The translations under genes and the position numbers were made by a program. From contig JBOZIK010000001.1 in the NCBI GenBank assembly GCA_051453625.1, positions 64,229,171 to 64,269,000 of the forward strand: a DNA stretch of 39,830 nt. The letters are read 5' to 3'. The notes under the pieces are model-generated. The model searched no databases. It was not told the DNA's origin and saw only the letters and a list, made by a program, of their open reading frames with translations. Source of the stretch: Welwitschia mirabilis. Its lineage: Eukaryota > Gnetophyta > Gnetopsida > Welwitschiales. Below, in pieces: positions 1-10,948 of this stretch (positions are counted from its first letter, which is position 1; every line of letters begins with the position of its first letter).

Positions 1-59
1 ACATTCTAATGCTTCAAATATTCCCATTATGTTTTTTAATCAATGATTATTTATAATTA

Positions 60-360
60 GGACTCAAGGCCATTTTATAGATGTGAAAAGGCTTAGGAAT
101 ATTTTGCCTGTAGTGGTTTGTGGGTAGTTACATAAGGTTTTTACATGTAGTGATGGATGGATGGTTGCATAAGGGAGGTAACGTGTTTGGATGGTTACTT
201 AAGGAGGAAGTTACAAATTTTATCATGTAGTTATAATAAGAATTCCTTATCTTCTAATGTAAGATAGGTGATGACATTGCCTTTGGATAATGATGTAGCT
301 ACCACTAGGAGCTATTCCTTGTGTAATCTTCATTAGTATCCTCATTACCATTACATGTTC
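60..360 (-). repeat. Fragment of a gypsy-type LTR (U3 side), inverted relative to the copy near 24.7 kb
   Basis: The reverse complement of about 140-230 matches 24738-24800 closely, sharing GTAACTTCCTCCTTAAGTAA and then a similar run of short GTAAC/CTTATGTAA units. The adjoining part to 360 shows only loose positional resemblance to the region upstream of that copy. It continues past the left edge. Confidence 0.5.
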
Positions 361-1080
361 TTATGACATGCTCTTTTGTACTTCTTCCATATGCCATTGA
401 AGTTAAAGGTTTATTTTAGTTTGACATCTGATTGAGCCCGCAAGTGGAATGTGATGAGCTTATGATAAAGATGTAAGCCTATAACTTTGAATGAATTCTT
501 TCATAAAGTACCATTAGAACTAATAACCTGGATAGAGATACCAGAATTTTCAGATGGATCTTATCAAAATTTTAACATGTCTTTGAAAATGCAATAATTA
601 ACTTGAAACTATTATGAAAAAGTTCATATCTTAATTAATGATAAAAAAAGAAAGAAGACATAACTTTATGATAAAATGACTATTTTAATATCTTTGCCTA
701 TGCTAAATTAGTCAAATATACTTGGTTGGAATGTTAATTTTTACTAAGGGACTAGTAAATGGTTGGATGGGGGTATATTTACATTTAGATTTTTGCATTT
801 TAGACCCCTTAATTTTAGCAAATAATATATTATTTTGGTGTTTGTATCATATTAGTAACTAATTTATTAATAATCATGTTTATATATTCATTATTAAAAT
901 TATTATTAAGAAGGATGAATTTATGTTATGTTGGCTACAAAATAACCTAAGCTACCCAAAGCTCATGAAAGCTAATCTAGCTAAGGACACTAACACTGAT
1001 ATTAAAATTATGCTACTATTAATGTTATGGAGCTAAGTGGGCTTCACATTTTAAGATAGCCTTAAAAATTACTAAAGTAT

Positions 1081-1171
1081 TTAATCCACCTTATAGCCCA
1101 ATGCTAAACTAGTTTATGATGATTAAATAACTATCTAACTATGTCTTGCATTGGGCTATAAGGTGGATTAA
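1081..1171. repeat. Perfect 24-bp inverted repeat (hairpin) with 43-bp loop
   Basis: The left arm 1081-1104 starts TTAATCCACCTTATAGCCCA and is exactly reverse-complementary to 1148-1171. Allowing one mismatch, the pairing extends a further 6 bases outward on each side. Such perfect arms are conspicuous among the decayed repeats around it. It abuts the left end of the long direct repeat at 1176. It may be a foldback transposon remnant, a recent inverted duplication, or an assembly inversion. Confidence 0.7.
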
Positions 1172-1175
1172 TTAC

Positions 1176-2149
1176 TTAACCCGAACATCGTATTCTCATT
1201 TAAGACTATAAGATAAGACTTGGATTGCTTTTCATAAAGAAATAAGGTATCCAGGATTAAATAACAACATAGGAAATAAAAGATGTTATTTCAATGTAAA
1301 GTGCAATTAATTTAAATAAAATGAAAATGATCCTAAACTATTTTCCTTTAGCCTTAATAAAGGCTGATCTTTATGATCTATATCGCCTAAGAAATTATTA
1401 CCAAATTAAGGAAAACATAAACCATAAAGGACATCAGAGAAAGTAACATGCATAAAAAGAAAAAAAAAAGTTCATATTAAATCAAAATCAAACATATAGG
1501 TTACAAAATAGCTGAGCCATAATGAATGATGCACAGTCCCCCACCAAGGAAACGTCTTTCTATAATACTCAAAATGAATCTCCCATCCTTTAATCTCCTG
1601 TCACAAGAATTTCCAATGTAATAAAGATAAGAAGGAGAGTCAAAAGGAAATTTATTTATATGGAAATACAACAAAAAATGACAAATAGAAGGCGCTCCAA
1701 AAACACACTCTTTTACAAATAAGAAATAGACAAAATGATTAAGGGTCAGTTATTAGAGTCAGTTACAATATCAGTGTCATCCTAATGATCATTCAATGAT
1801 GGAGATGACAACTCATTATAAAAGGTAATACAACAAGTATCTCAATAGTCAACTTAGTAGTTGATCCCAGCATTTAATGATGTTATCATCCTACTTTTCA
1901 TGGGAATAACAGAGGAGACGATGGCCTTCTTTAATCAATGAAGTAAAGAGAAGTTAGCATTTTCCATCAGTAATCTTTCTCCATAGTCATGAGCATCAGA
2001 ATTTTTCTTAAATGTTTTAAATCTTGCTAAGAATTGCACATTTCTGAGATCTTTTATTGATTCTCCAAAATCCTTAGAATTGCAGGGAAAATGTCCTACA
2101 AAATATCTTATAAAACCCCATTAAATAACCATAAATTAGCAGCACAACA
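1176..2149 (-). repeat. Long direct repeat copy 1, probable 3' LTR of a decayed minus-strand element
   Basis: About 974 bp, homologous over its length to 4108-5091 with scattered substitutions and small indels. Read on the minus strand it begins TGTTGTGCTGCTAAT, has TATAAATAAA at 1660-1651, and ends in CGGGTTAA where the other copy has CGGGTTCA. Just upstream on the minus strand lies the purine-rich AAGTGGGGAGCTA (about 2150-2162), a reasonable polypurine tract. These are LTR hallmarks. No matching target-site duplication was found at the outer ends. Confidence 0.6.
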
Positions 2150-4107
2150 TAGCTCCCCACTTAGCTTTTGTTAGTCCCTGACAAAAACTAAGTAAAAAAC
2201 CACAATTGCAAGCCAATTTATTTTACAAAAATTCAATCTTAAAATTACAAAACAGGCTTATAAAATATATCTCATAGCAAATAACAAGTAATGCATAAAA
2301 GTAATGCATAATGTGTATAAAAAAATTTTAAAATTTTATCTCATGAAAGCTTTGAAATAACTAAAAAATTAAAAATTGAGTCATGGAAATGGGTCCTACC
2401 CTCCTCGAGAAAAATAATACGTCTTGTACTAGATAATAAAGCAAAGAAAGTAGACAGGAGTGAGAAGACAGATAATGGGTGATGTTGAAATTTGGACAAC
2501 TTTATAAATGAAGTGTAAAGTTGACTAAAGAAATGTCAGATTTGAAAAATATAGATAGATAAAATATTCTAATAGGTGAACAAAGAAAAATATTTTATTA
2601 CAAAAATAATTAAGAGCAACATTTACAACTCTAAAATACTAAAAATAAAAATCACAAATTTATTGAAGCAATAAAACAACTTTTTATTGAAAAATGAGTA
2701 AGGAAAGCATTAAGGTCCTAAAAAGATAAGAAAATCTGGTAATAACTTTAAAACAACTAATCAAACCATAAAATAAAATAAAAAGAATGGACAAAAGAAA
2801 ACATAAACAAAAGATAGTCCACCTATCTGATATTTTAACCTAGTAGACTCTCATGAAAGAAATTATAACATCACTTAATTTTAAAACACATGACTTAATG
2901 TATAAAAAATTCCATTCAATAATGCAGTGATTACGACAATGCTAAAATAAAATGCTTTAAACAGTGAATGGTCAGATCAAAGAATTACTCAAAAATGAAC
3001 TCACCTACTAGCATCTTAAAACAAACATCTAAATCTTAAAAAATGAAATGATCATGTGGAAGGACTAAGAGTCTAGGAAATAAGTAATTCCTTTGATAAC
3101 ACCAAAAATACCATTGATTCCTTAGCCTCTTAGTTTTTATTATTTCATTATCTATGATGAGAAGAGTGCAACCATAGTCAAAGATGTAAGAACCCATGAA
3201 GCATGGCCAACTAGCCTCCCAGTAAAGTTCCCACAGCTATTATATTACATTACCAAATGCTCTTTTTAGAAATAGTTACCCTAGTGTACTTGTAGTAGGA
3301 CATCATGGTGAACATATTTGTAAAATATCTCAAGTAAAACATTATGGTCTTTTTTTCTTTTTTTTTTCAAACATAATAAAAAAATTCCACATAACGTACA
3401 CTCTAAAAGATAAAGATGAAGTCATAAGATAAAGATAGAAAAGAACAATCTTAAACAATCTAACACCTTTTCATCATCAAGAAAAACATCAAACATAAAG
3501 CATCTTCCTTCAAACTAAAGTTCATAGACATGTAAATGTGTAAAGATTGGACGAACCCAATCTTACCACTGTAAAATGCCCAAGTCAAAAGACTACTCAT
3601 GGAAATAAATACATAAGTCATGTTTGAAAGATAATCAAGTAACATCATAATCATCTCCAAAGAAAAAACTAAGAGAAAATTCAGACATTTTCTTGTATAT
3701 TTTTAGCATGTGCTCATTAACTTTCTAAAATTCTTAAGTTTTCAAGTCAAGAATCTTAACAGAGCAATCAAAATGTATTTTTTAAAATAAGAGAAACTAA
3801 AATTTTAAAAAAGAACTAATAGTTGTCCTTCTCATCATCCAAATGATAGAGAGGACAATAGAAACAACAATAAAAACCTATGGTTCCTAATAAACTACAA
3901 CATCACTATAGATAAATAACCAAATATAAATCCAATATACTCACTCGAACGACAATTATCCTCATACTCCTCAGTAGCCTTCTTCAGTAATGGCACTAAT
4001 TTGTTGTAGTGTGTATTTGTGTAAGCATTTTATACTTAAAAAGATTCTGTCATTTCATAAATAAAATAGATATCTCACATAATACAACACACTAGTATGA
4101 GTGGGAA
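2150..4107 (-). mobile_element. Internal region between the two ~980-bp direct repeats
   Basis: About 1.96 kb, very A-rich on the plus strand. I see no recognisable gag or pol motif; the longest open stretch (3460-3660, minus, 66 codons) has no familiar domain. If the flanking repeats are LTRs, this would be the interior of a short non-autonomous retrotransposon (LARD-like) or a badly decayed one. A primer-binding site next to 4107 was not recognisable, which weakens the call. Confidence 0.4.
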
Positions 4108-5091
4108 TGAACCCGAATGTCGTATTCTCATTAAAGACTATGAGATGAGACTTGTATTGCTTTTCACAAAGAAATAAAGTAATCAAAACTAAAGAACAAT
4201 GTAGAAAACAAAGGATGCAATGCAAATGAAAAAACACAATCTAATCAAAATGCAATGTAAAATGAATCTAAACTACTTTTCTTTAGCCTTAAAAAAGGCT
4301 ACCCTTGATGATCTATATCATCCAATAAATTGTTACCAGATCAAGGGTAACATAAACCATACGGAGCATCTAATAATCTAATATGCAAACATGAAAACAG
4401 ACTTTATATTAAAAAGTAACAACATCTAGATTACAAAATAGTTGGGCCTCAATAGAGGATACACAACCCTCTACCAAGGGAACATCTTTCTCCAACTCTT
4501 GAGATGGATTTCCCACCCTTTGATCTCCTATCATGAGAATTTCTAATGTAATGCAAAACAGGTAGGAGAATCAAAGGGAAACTTATTTATAGGAAAACAC
4601 AGTAGAAAATGATAAACAAAAGGCACTGTAATACACGCTCTTTTATAGATAAGAAATGGACGAAATGGTTAAGGGTCAGCTATCAGAGTTAGTTACAATG
4701 TCAGTGTCATTCTGATTATCATCCAGACGATGCTGGAAACAATAGCTCACTATAGAAGGTGACTCAGCATATAACTGAGAAGATGATTCAGAAGTCCACA
4801 TCAGCAGCAAATGTTGTCATCGTCCTATCTTTCGTGGGGACAACAGAGGGGATGATGGTCTTATTTAATCATTTTATTAAGGAGAAGTTACTCTTTTTAT
4901 CAAAAATCTTCCTTTAAATCTCTGTGTATTAGAATATGCCTTAAGTGTCTCAAATCTTGCTAAGAATTGCACATTTTTGACATCTTCTATTGATTCTTTT
5001 AAATCCTCAGAATTTCACCTAAACTTGTGCAAATGTCCTACAAAATAGCTCATAAAATCCCATTAAATAACCACAAATTAGTAGCATAACA
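4108..5091 (-). repeat. Long direct repeat copy 2, probable 5' LTR of the same element
   Basis: About 984 bp. On the plus strand it starts TGAACCCGAA and ends GCATAACA, giving the TG...CA ends expected of an LTR on either strand. A minus-strand TATAAATAAG sits at 4591-4582, roughly mid-repeat, consistent with a U3/R junction. Homology to 1176-2149 is clear at both ends and through the middle. The flanking pentamers of the pair (ATTAC at 1171, CTAGG at 5092) do not match, so the element is old, rearranged, or the two copies inserted separately. Confidence 0.6.
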
Positions 5092-5217
5092 CTAGGCTAA
5101 TGATCCTATAACCCCTAAAAGTGCATTAAAAAATTACTATGGGAAGATGAGGAAAAGAACATAATATATGTCTTCTCCAAAAGCACATAATATTAATCAG
5201 TTAGTCAGGTTTAGTTA

Positions 5218-5345
5218 ACTGCATCAAGGCTATGAATGCCTACTGGCAATGTAGCTCTAACAATCTAATTACAACATGTTCAATTGCATCGAGGCTATAA
5301 ATGCTTGCTAATAATGTAGCACTAGTTTCTGAATAATACAACATG
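5218..5345. repeat. Two-copy tandem repeat, period about 65 bp
   Basis: GCATCAAGGCTATGAATGCC at 5221 recurs, diverged, as GCATCGAGGCTATAAATGCT at 5286, and ACAACATG at 5271 recurs at 5338. The rest of 5092-6053 shows nothing else I can name. Confidence 0.6.
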
Positions 5346-6053
5346 CTTAACTCTATTGGCAAAAAATGTTGTAACACTGGATACTCAATGTGATTCAAAG
5401 GCATAATCCGAAGAACATATGCAAAGGTAGAGATAGAAAACAAAGGAATGAAAATGTGGGAATTGAAGGCTTTAGGTTAACTATTATCTGTTAACTTTCA
5501 TACTTAGGATTTGCATCAATTGCTCAGATTCCTATAGGTTACTTAGTTAAAACTTAGCTTGGTTTATATCGTGATCCACTAAAAATAGAAAATATAATAA
5601 AGGGCTAAAAACTTAGGATAGATCTCTAGTTTACTCATTAATTTTTAGTTTCATTCCTTTTATGCATTTTCCATCTCATTTACCTCACATCACTTCACTA
5701 CATTCCAATTCATATCATTTTCTATAAGAAATAACTCCTAAGGCATTAACTATTTTTATGGATAAATTTTCCACTTAACACATGTTTGGTTGTACAGCAA
5801 ATGCCTTTTTCCTTAGCTTGATTTTCATTGTTTTTAATCAAGAACTCTTCGTGATCTATGTTCTCAAATAACTTTATGTTGTCATCATAAATATTGAGGA
5901 CAAAGTCAAGTTTTGGTTAGGGGTGTGGCATCTTGATTTTCACTCAATTTTCACTAAATTTTTCATTTCGATGCCTTAATTACATAAAATTGGTCATAAA
6001 ATTTTTCAAGATATATTACTCACACACTTAAAGTACTTTTGACTTAGACAATT

Positions 6054-6178
6054 NNNNNNNNNNNNNNNNNNNNNNNNNNNNNNNNNNNNNNNNNNNNNNN
6101 NNNNNNNNNNNNNNNNNNNNNNNNNNNNNNNNNNNNNNNNNNNNNNNNNNNNNNNNNNNNNNNNNNNNNNNNNNNNNN
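6054..6178. other. Assembly gap, 125 N
   Basis: A run of N; the flanks do not overlap visibly. Confidence 0.99.
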
Positions 6179-6289
6179 CAAAGACATTAATTTAATTGTT
6201 TTAACCATAAAATATGTCTTTTAATATTTTTAAAATAAAATTAAATATTATGTTTTTTTCCATATTAATTATAGATCTTTAGCCACGAT

Positions 6290-7270
6290 CTAAAACACAT
6301 TGTGGAAGATGGGCACTATTCTACACAAAACAATGATGGCAATGAAGATATGAGGTGGTGACACATATTAGAAGCATTTAAAGATATGTAGTAGAGGAAT
6401 GTGTAGGTGACATTAGAGACATGTGGAGATAGCACCAATTGGTAGAAGATGGAATCTTATCTATCTAATGCTACAAGACAACCTGCACCAAATGCTAAAA
6501 GACAGAATCTTATGTACCTCATGCTAAATGATGAATATTCTACCTAACACTATAAGTCAAAATCTTGTAACCACCCTTCATCTCCATCTGTCCTTATAAA
6601 AGGGCCTTAAACCCTTCATTGTGTTCATCTTTACTTTGGAGAAATTTGAGCACTTTGGAGCATTAACTTGTGATGGCTTTCTAGGCAACTCTTTAGGAAT
6701 GTAAGCAGTTTTGAGAATTGTTTGTAGGAGTTCTTCTTCTTTCTTTTTCCTTTACTATAAGATTCTTCTTATTTTGCAATATAGAAGTTGTTTTCTTTGA
6801 TTTTGATTTATGAGTAAAATCATAATTGGAATGCTTAGGACTACTTTAATTATCAAGTGAGTTTTATTTTTGTGATTCACCTTTATCACTTAGTCTTTTA
6901 AGTTTATAGATCTTGAGTACTTTAGGAGTCCTTAATTTCTATTATTGTTTCAAAATTAATGTTTTAAGTGGTTTTACCAATTATCATATGGAGGATGAGA
7001 TTATGGCCCATGACTTGAGCCAAATGCACTTGATAATTTAAAGTGTTTTGCAGGAAAGGGTGATAGTATATTGTTAGATTGAAGAACTACTTAAGAACGA
7101 ATTAGCAACACCTCGAAGCTAGTTCGCTTCCCTCCTCTCTAAGATGAACTTCAAGCTTAAAATCATTTCAACTCTTCTTCTTTTTTACTTCCTTTTTATA
7201 ACTTGTTTTAAAGATAAAGTAGTGTAAAGCTGAGCCAATATTCAATGTTATCCCTGAGCTTAAATCGAAG
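6290..7270 (+). repeat. Gypsy-type LTR / leader region with TATA box
   Basis: TATAAAA at 6595-6601 lies in the context CTTATAAAAGGGCCTTAAA, followed by a C/T-rich transcribed leader. The block shares its organisation with 24560-25660: GTAACCACCC before the TATA box, TATAAAAGGGCCTT, GATGAGATTATG (6984 and 25337), and a closing CTTGATAATTTA...CAGGAA. This marks both as members of one LTR superfamily. Left and right ends are not exactly placed. Confidence 0.55.
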
Positions 7271-8270
7271 ACATTGTACTACAATAATCAATTAGTAACT
7301 TAACGAAATTTTGTTTGAAGTCCTCTCCTAGATGTCATCTAGCTAAAACAAGGCCTCTTGCATTGAAAAACCATGGTCCTCTAGTCATAACATTGTTCAA
7401 GTCCTATTCTATCTCAAACTTAANNNNNNNNNNATCACTTGAATAAGATTTAACACAATCCATTTAACCGCAATCCATCTTCTTATTGTTTCAATGTTTC
7501 ATCTAGGACCAACTGAAATAAAGAGACCTATTTAGTTGTATTTGAAATAATCTTATGCAACTATGCAGTGCTCTAAAGCAACCTGTATTTTAAAAACTTC
7601 ATTTTCTCTAAAGAAATGCATAACAAAAAGATCCATTAGCGTACCTTATAAGCTAGCCAAAAACAAGCTTTAAGGACTCTCCTATACCTCTCGTGGGAAA
7701 ACAAGAGATCGCTTAAGAAAAAACCACCTTGAAGAGAGAAAACAAATAAATGCACAACTTCTTGCTAGCCTCCGAGAGCCTTGAACTAAAAATGTTCTCC
7801 TACCTTAGGCTCCACTTATCACACTGATCATTGTGACTGCCATAACTATGCTACTTATCCTTGCTTCCACTTCATGAAATGCCTCAGAAATTCTCACTTA
7901 GCCTCTAACTCTTATGAATCTAGTCCTTCTAATCTGCTTACTCTAAGCTCTTGTATTATCAAACATTATGAATACAATTTTTGAAATTCTAATGTCTTAA
8001 TTAACCATGAAATAAAACAAAAGTTAAACTCACGTCATTCAACATCGAACTGATTTTTCCAAACTAGGTAATACCTTAAAGTAATTATTTCATACAAAAG
8101 GTTGCATTTGATTATAAACTAAGAAAATAACTAGATTTAAAAGATCTGAATTGAAATTAACTAGAAAATAATAAATTACTTTGAATATCACATTCTTTAG
8201 ATTAGTGAATCACTTGTAAGAAGTTCTCCTTTAATAAGCATAATTTCTCAAAATACAAGACACAAACCAT
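7271..8270. other. No recognisable gene; 10-N gap at 7424-7433
   Basis: A+T-rich sequence with no coherent open frame and no repeat boundary I can define. A 10-N scaffold gap sits at 7424-7433. Confidence 0.5.
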
Positions 8271-8760
8271 TGCAGTGGTAGATCTTATAGCTATAGTGGC
8301 TTTACCTGCTATGGTGGTTTATCTTACAAATTTAGTAGTTTAATGTAGACCATTCTGGCAGTATATTTTACTACTATGATGGCTTAGTTAACTATTGTGA
8401 TAGTATATTTTACCACTATAATATCGTACAACTATGACTTTCTTCATTTCACCTCTATAGCATCTTATAACTTCAACTTTACTCATAGCTATTGCTTCAT
8501 CTCACCTTTGTAGTAGCTTACACCTTGCTTCACTTAGCCTCTATAGCATCTTATAACTATAACTATAATTAGAGTCGTTTCTTTAATTTACCTCTATGGC
8601 GGCTTATAGCTATGACTTTAACCATAGTTAGCTTATGCATACAACTTTAGTGTTTTCAACTATCAGTTTAGTCATAGTTCTATTGTAACAGCATTCTTTC
8701 TTAATGTAATTATGACTTTAGGCATAATTGTTTTTACATAGATTATTATAGGTGTATCTA
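8270..8760. repeat. Irregular degenerate repeats built on CTATAG / CTATGGTGG motifs
   Basis: Variants of CACCTCTATAGCATCTTATA and CTATGACTTTA recur every 40-70 bases (for example 8451, 8538, 8591, 8610), together with CTATAGTGGC/CTATGGTGGT forms at the left. The spacing is uneven and the copies are strongly diverged, so this is an old tandem array rather than a clean satellite. Confidence 0.5.
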
Positions 8761-8839
8761 CTTTCAAGACAGCATTCTTTGTTCTATATTTATGCTAAAT
8801 ATGACTAAAGTCAAACTTGTCTTAGTGTTTAAATAGTAT

Positions 8840-8990
8840 GTTATCTTTAATGTGTGTTATTTGTTATGTAACCATTATATGGAAAATTTGTGTTAACTTC
8901 ATCTTTGATAGGTGTTATCTTTAATGTGTGTATCTTTAGTATAACCATCATATGGAAAATGTGTGTTATCTTTAATGTATCTTTTTATGA
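8840..8990. repeat. Tandem repeat, period about 74 bp, two copies plus a part
   Basis: GTTATCTTTAATGTGTGT starts at 8840, again at 8914, and the first part again at 8964. ATATGGAAAAT inside the unit recurs 73-74 bases apart. Confidence 0.65.
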
Positions 8991-9249
8991 ATTTAAGAAA
9001 AGTTTTTTTCGTTTTTTTTTTAAATGAAGCAATTAGCATAGTCATGATTATTATCATCATTAACATATATGTCACCTTTAAACAATATATAGTTGCTTCA
9101 ATCTTTATGTTGCATGGTATATTTAACTTTAATTTTGGTTATGTAACCATAAATTTAATCAAATAAAATTTTAAGCTTACGTTATAATATATTTGTTGAA
9201 ATGCTTTTTTGAAATGTGAAATTTCTAATTTGAATTCATTTACGTAGAT

Positions 9250-10543
9250 CATTCTTTAGACATTAAGGCATCCAGTGTTTTTTTAGAGGCTACACAATTG
9301 GTTAAAGTTTGAGATAATGATTAAAAAAATTGTTGATGGTGTCAAGAAATGGTATTTGAGGTACTTTAAAGCAGAATCTTATCTTCATCCTGATAATTAT
9401 GATATAGTTTATGACAATGCATGGGGAACTTACACATGTTGTATACAATGGTTTCATTCTCAAAGTATCCTATGGTAGGAAATTTTATTAGCATTCAACT
9501 TGAGAATATGTCTATAGATGAACCATCTAAAGATCAAGAACCAACATCCATTATTCTAATAAAGTCTTCTTAGAAAAGAAGCTTCATGGTTGGTAACAAA
9601 CAATTGAGTATTCTCCCCGTCACATTATTCAAATATACATATGATGTTGAAGAGTTTTAGTTTTCTGAAATATAAAATACGTCACCTTTGATAAAATGTG
9701 GCTTTCGTCAGCTCAAAGCAGGAGGAATAACAAGAAATACCTTGAATAAATTTGGGTAAGCATATGCTTGATGAAATCACCATAGACCACCTCATCAATT
9801 ATTTTATTATTAAGAAAGTCAAATCCTCATTTGAAAGAGGTAAAAAAGATATTTCTTACTTATTAGTTCAACTAATACTCTGATAGACTCATCATTAGCA
9901 ATGTAAACATAAAAATTAAGCCATTACAAGATGAGAAAAAAGTTCAAAATAAGGATGAACAAATACAATAAGTGATAGAGGAGATGAGCAAGGTCAACAA
10001 GGAAAATGAGAAATATTTCTACAAAGATCCAAATGTATCCTTTAATGTGGCCATCTCAAGATGCCATGTTGCAAAGGATAAATATAGGATTTGAGCACTT
10101 GCAAGGCATTGTGTAGAATACATAAAGAAGTCTACTCTTAGTCACAAAACACCACAACATCGTGTACACTTTTGATCCCATTTAGAGTATCTACAAGGCA
10201 ATTATATGAAATACAAAATGATTCAGAATTTAGTAACGAAGATGTTCATTTTTATATATCAAATGGTCAAACATTCAATATTGGAATAAAAGGAAATTAT
10301 AGAAAGTACAAAGTCTCCTATGTTTCTTGAACAACATTATGCAAAGAGGAGCTCATGTATTAAAGCTTGCAATGTTTCTCACCCTTATTACGTCTCTTTG
10401 TAGTGACACGAACAATTTGCAATCAATTCATTATTATTCATCCTTTATTGAATAGTTGAGACATGGAAGAAATTTCTGGATTAATAATGGCAAGCCTCAA
10501 AGACCATTAGGTAAGCCAAATCCTAAAGCCATGAAAGATTTAT
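9250..10543 (+). pseudogene. Broken, unidentified reading region
   Basis: Open patches in changing plus-strand frames follow one another, for example one reading LENMSIDEPSKDQEPTSI near 9500 and one reading KHMLDEITIDHLINYFIIKK near 9760. Stops and frame shifts lie between them. This pattern suggests a decayed coding sequence, perhaps joined to the longer open frame that follows. I do not recognise the parent gene and no reverse-transcriptase or transposase motif is visible. Chance cannot be excluded in A+T-rich DNA. Confidence 0.25.
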
Positions 10544-10948
10544 ATGTATATTATTAGAACATCATGCAAATCAAAGGAAAATAAGCTTGTACATAAAAGA
10601 ATATTAATAGAAATGAGTAATTCTACTTTTCAAGTAGGGGATTGGTTATTTGATTATTATATGCAAGGCGTCTTTGATTGTAGTCCATTACAGTCCATTG
10701 ATACCAGTTTCGAAGAGAACAGTTTAAAGGATCTTCCTCCAACTTTATCTAAATGTCTTTGTTGCCTGATAGATAATAATCAATTACATCTTGTTAGAGA
10801 AATAAAAAATAAAAAAATTTGTTTTAAGTCTAAGACAAACTATGAAAAGGAAACTGCAACCACCATTGTTCATATGAAAGCAAATTGTGAAAGTTTAAAA
10901 ATAAAGAACTCTTTTCTTGAAGCATGTGCTACCTTTTTGAAGGAATAG
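10544..10948 (+). CDS. Hypothetical 134-codon open frame, possibly the end of a pseudogene
   Basis: The longest uninterrupted frame in the left third of the window: ATG at 10544, TAG at 10946-10948, with an in-frame TGA at 10532. The protein begins MYIIRTSCKSK, is lysine- and asparagine-rich, and has a QVGDWLFDYYMQGVFD stretch and a cluster of cysteines near residues 90-95. No signal peptide, membrane segment or known domain is evident. No promoter or conserved neighbour supports expression. It follows directly on a region of broken frames, so I read it as the least damaged part of a decayed gene rather than a working one. Confidence 0.2.
   Translation: MYIIRTSCKSKENKLVHKRILIEMSNSTFQVGDWLFDYYMQGVFDCSPLQSIDTSFEENSLKDLPPTLSKCLCCLIDNNQLHLVREIKNKKICFKSKTNYEKETATTIVHMKANCESLKIKNSFLEACATFLKE

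Noticed and set aside
8270-8990. CRISPR-like regular array
   Set aside because: Repeats are diverged, spacing is irregular and the genome is plant nuclear; these are decayed tandem repeats.
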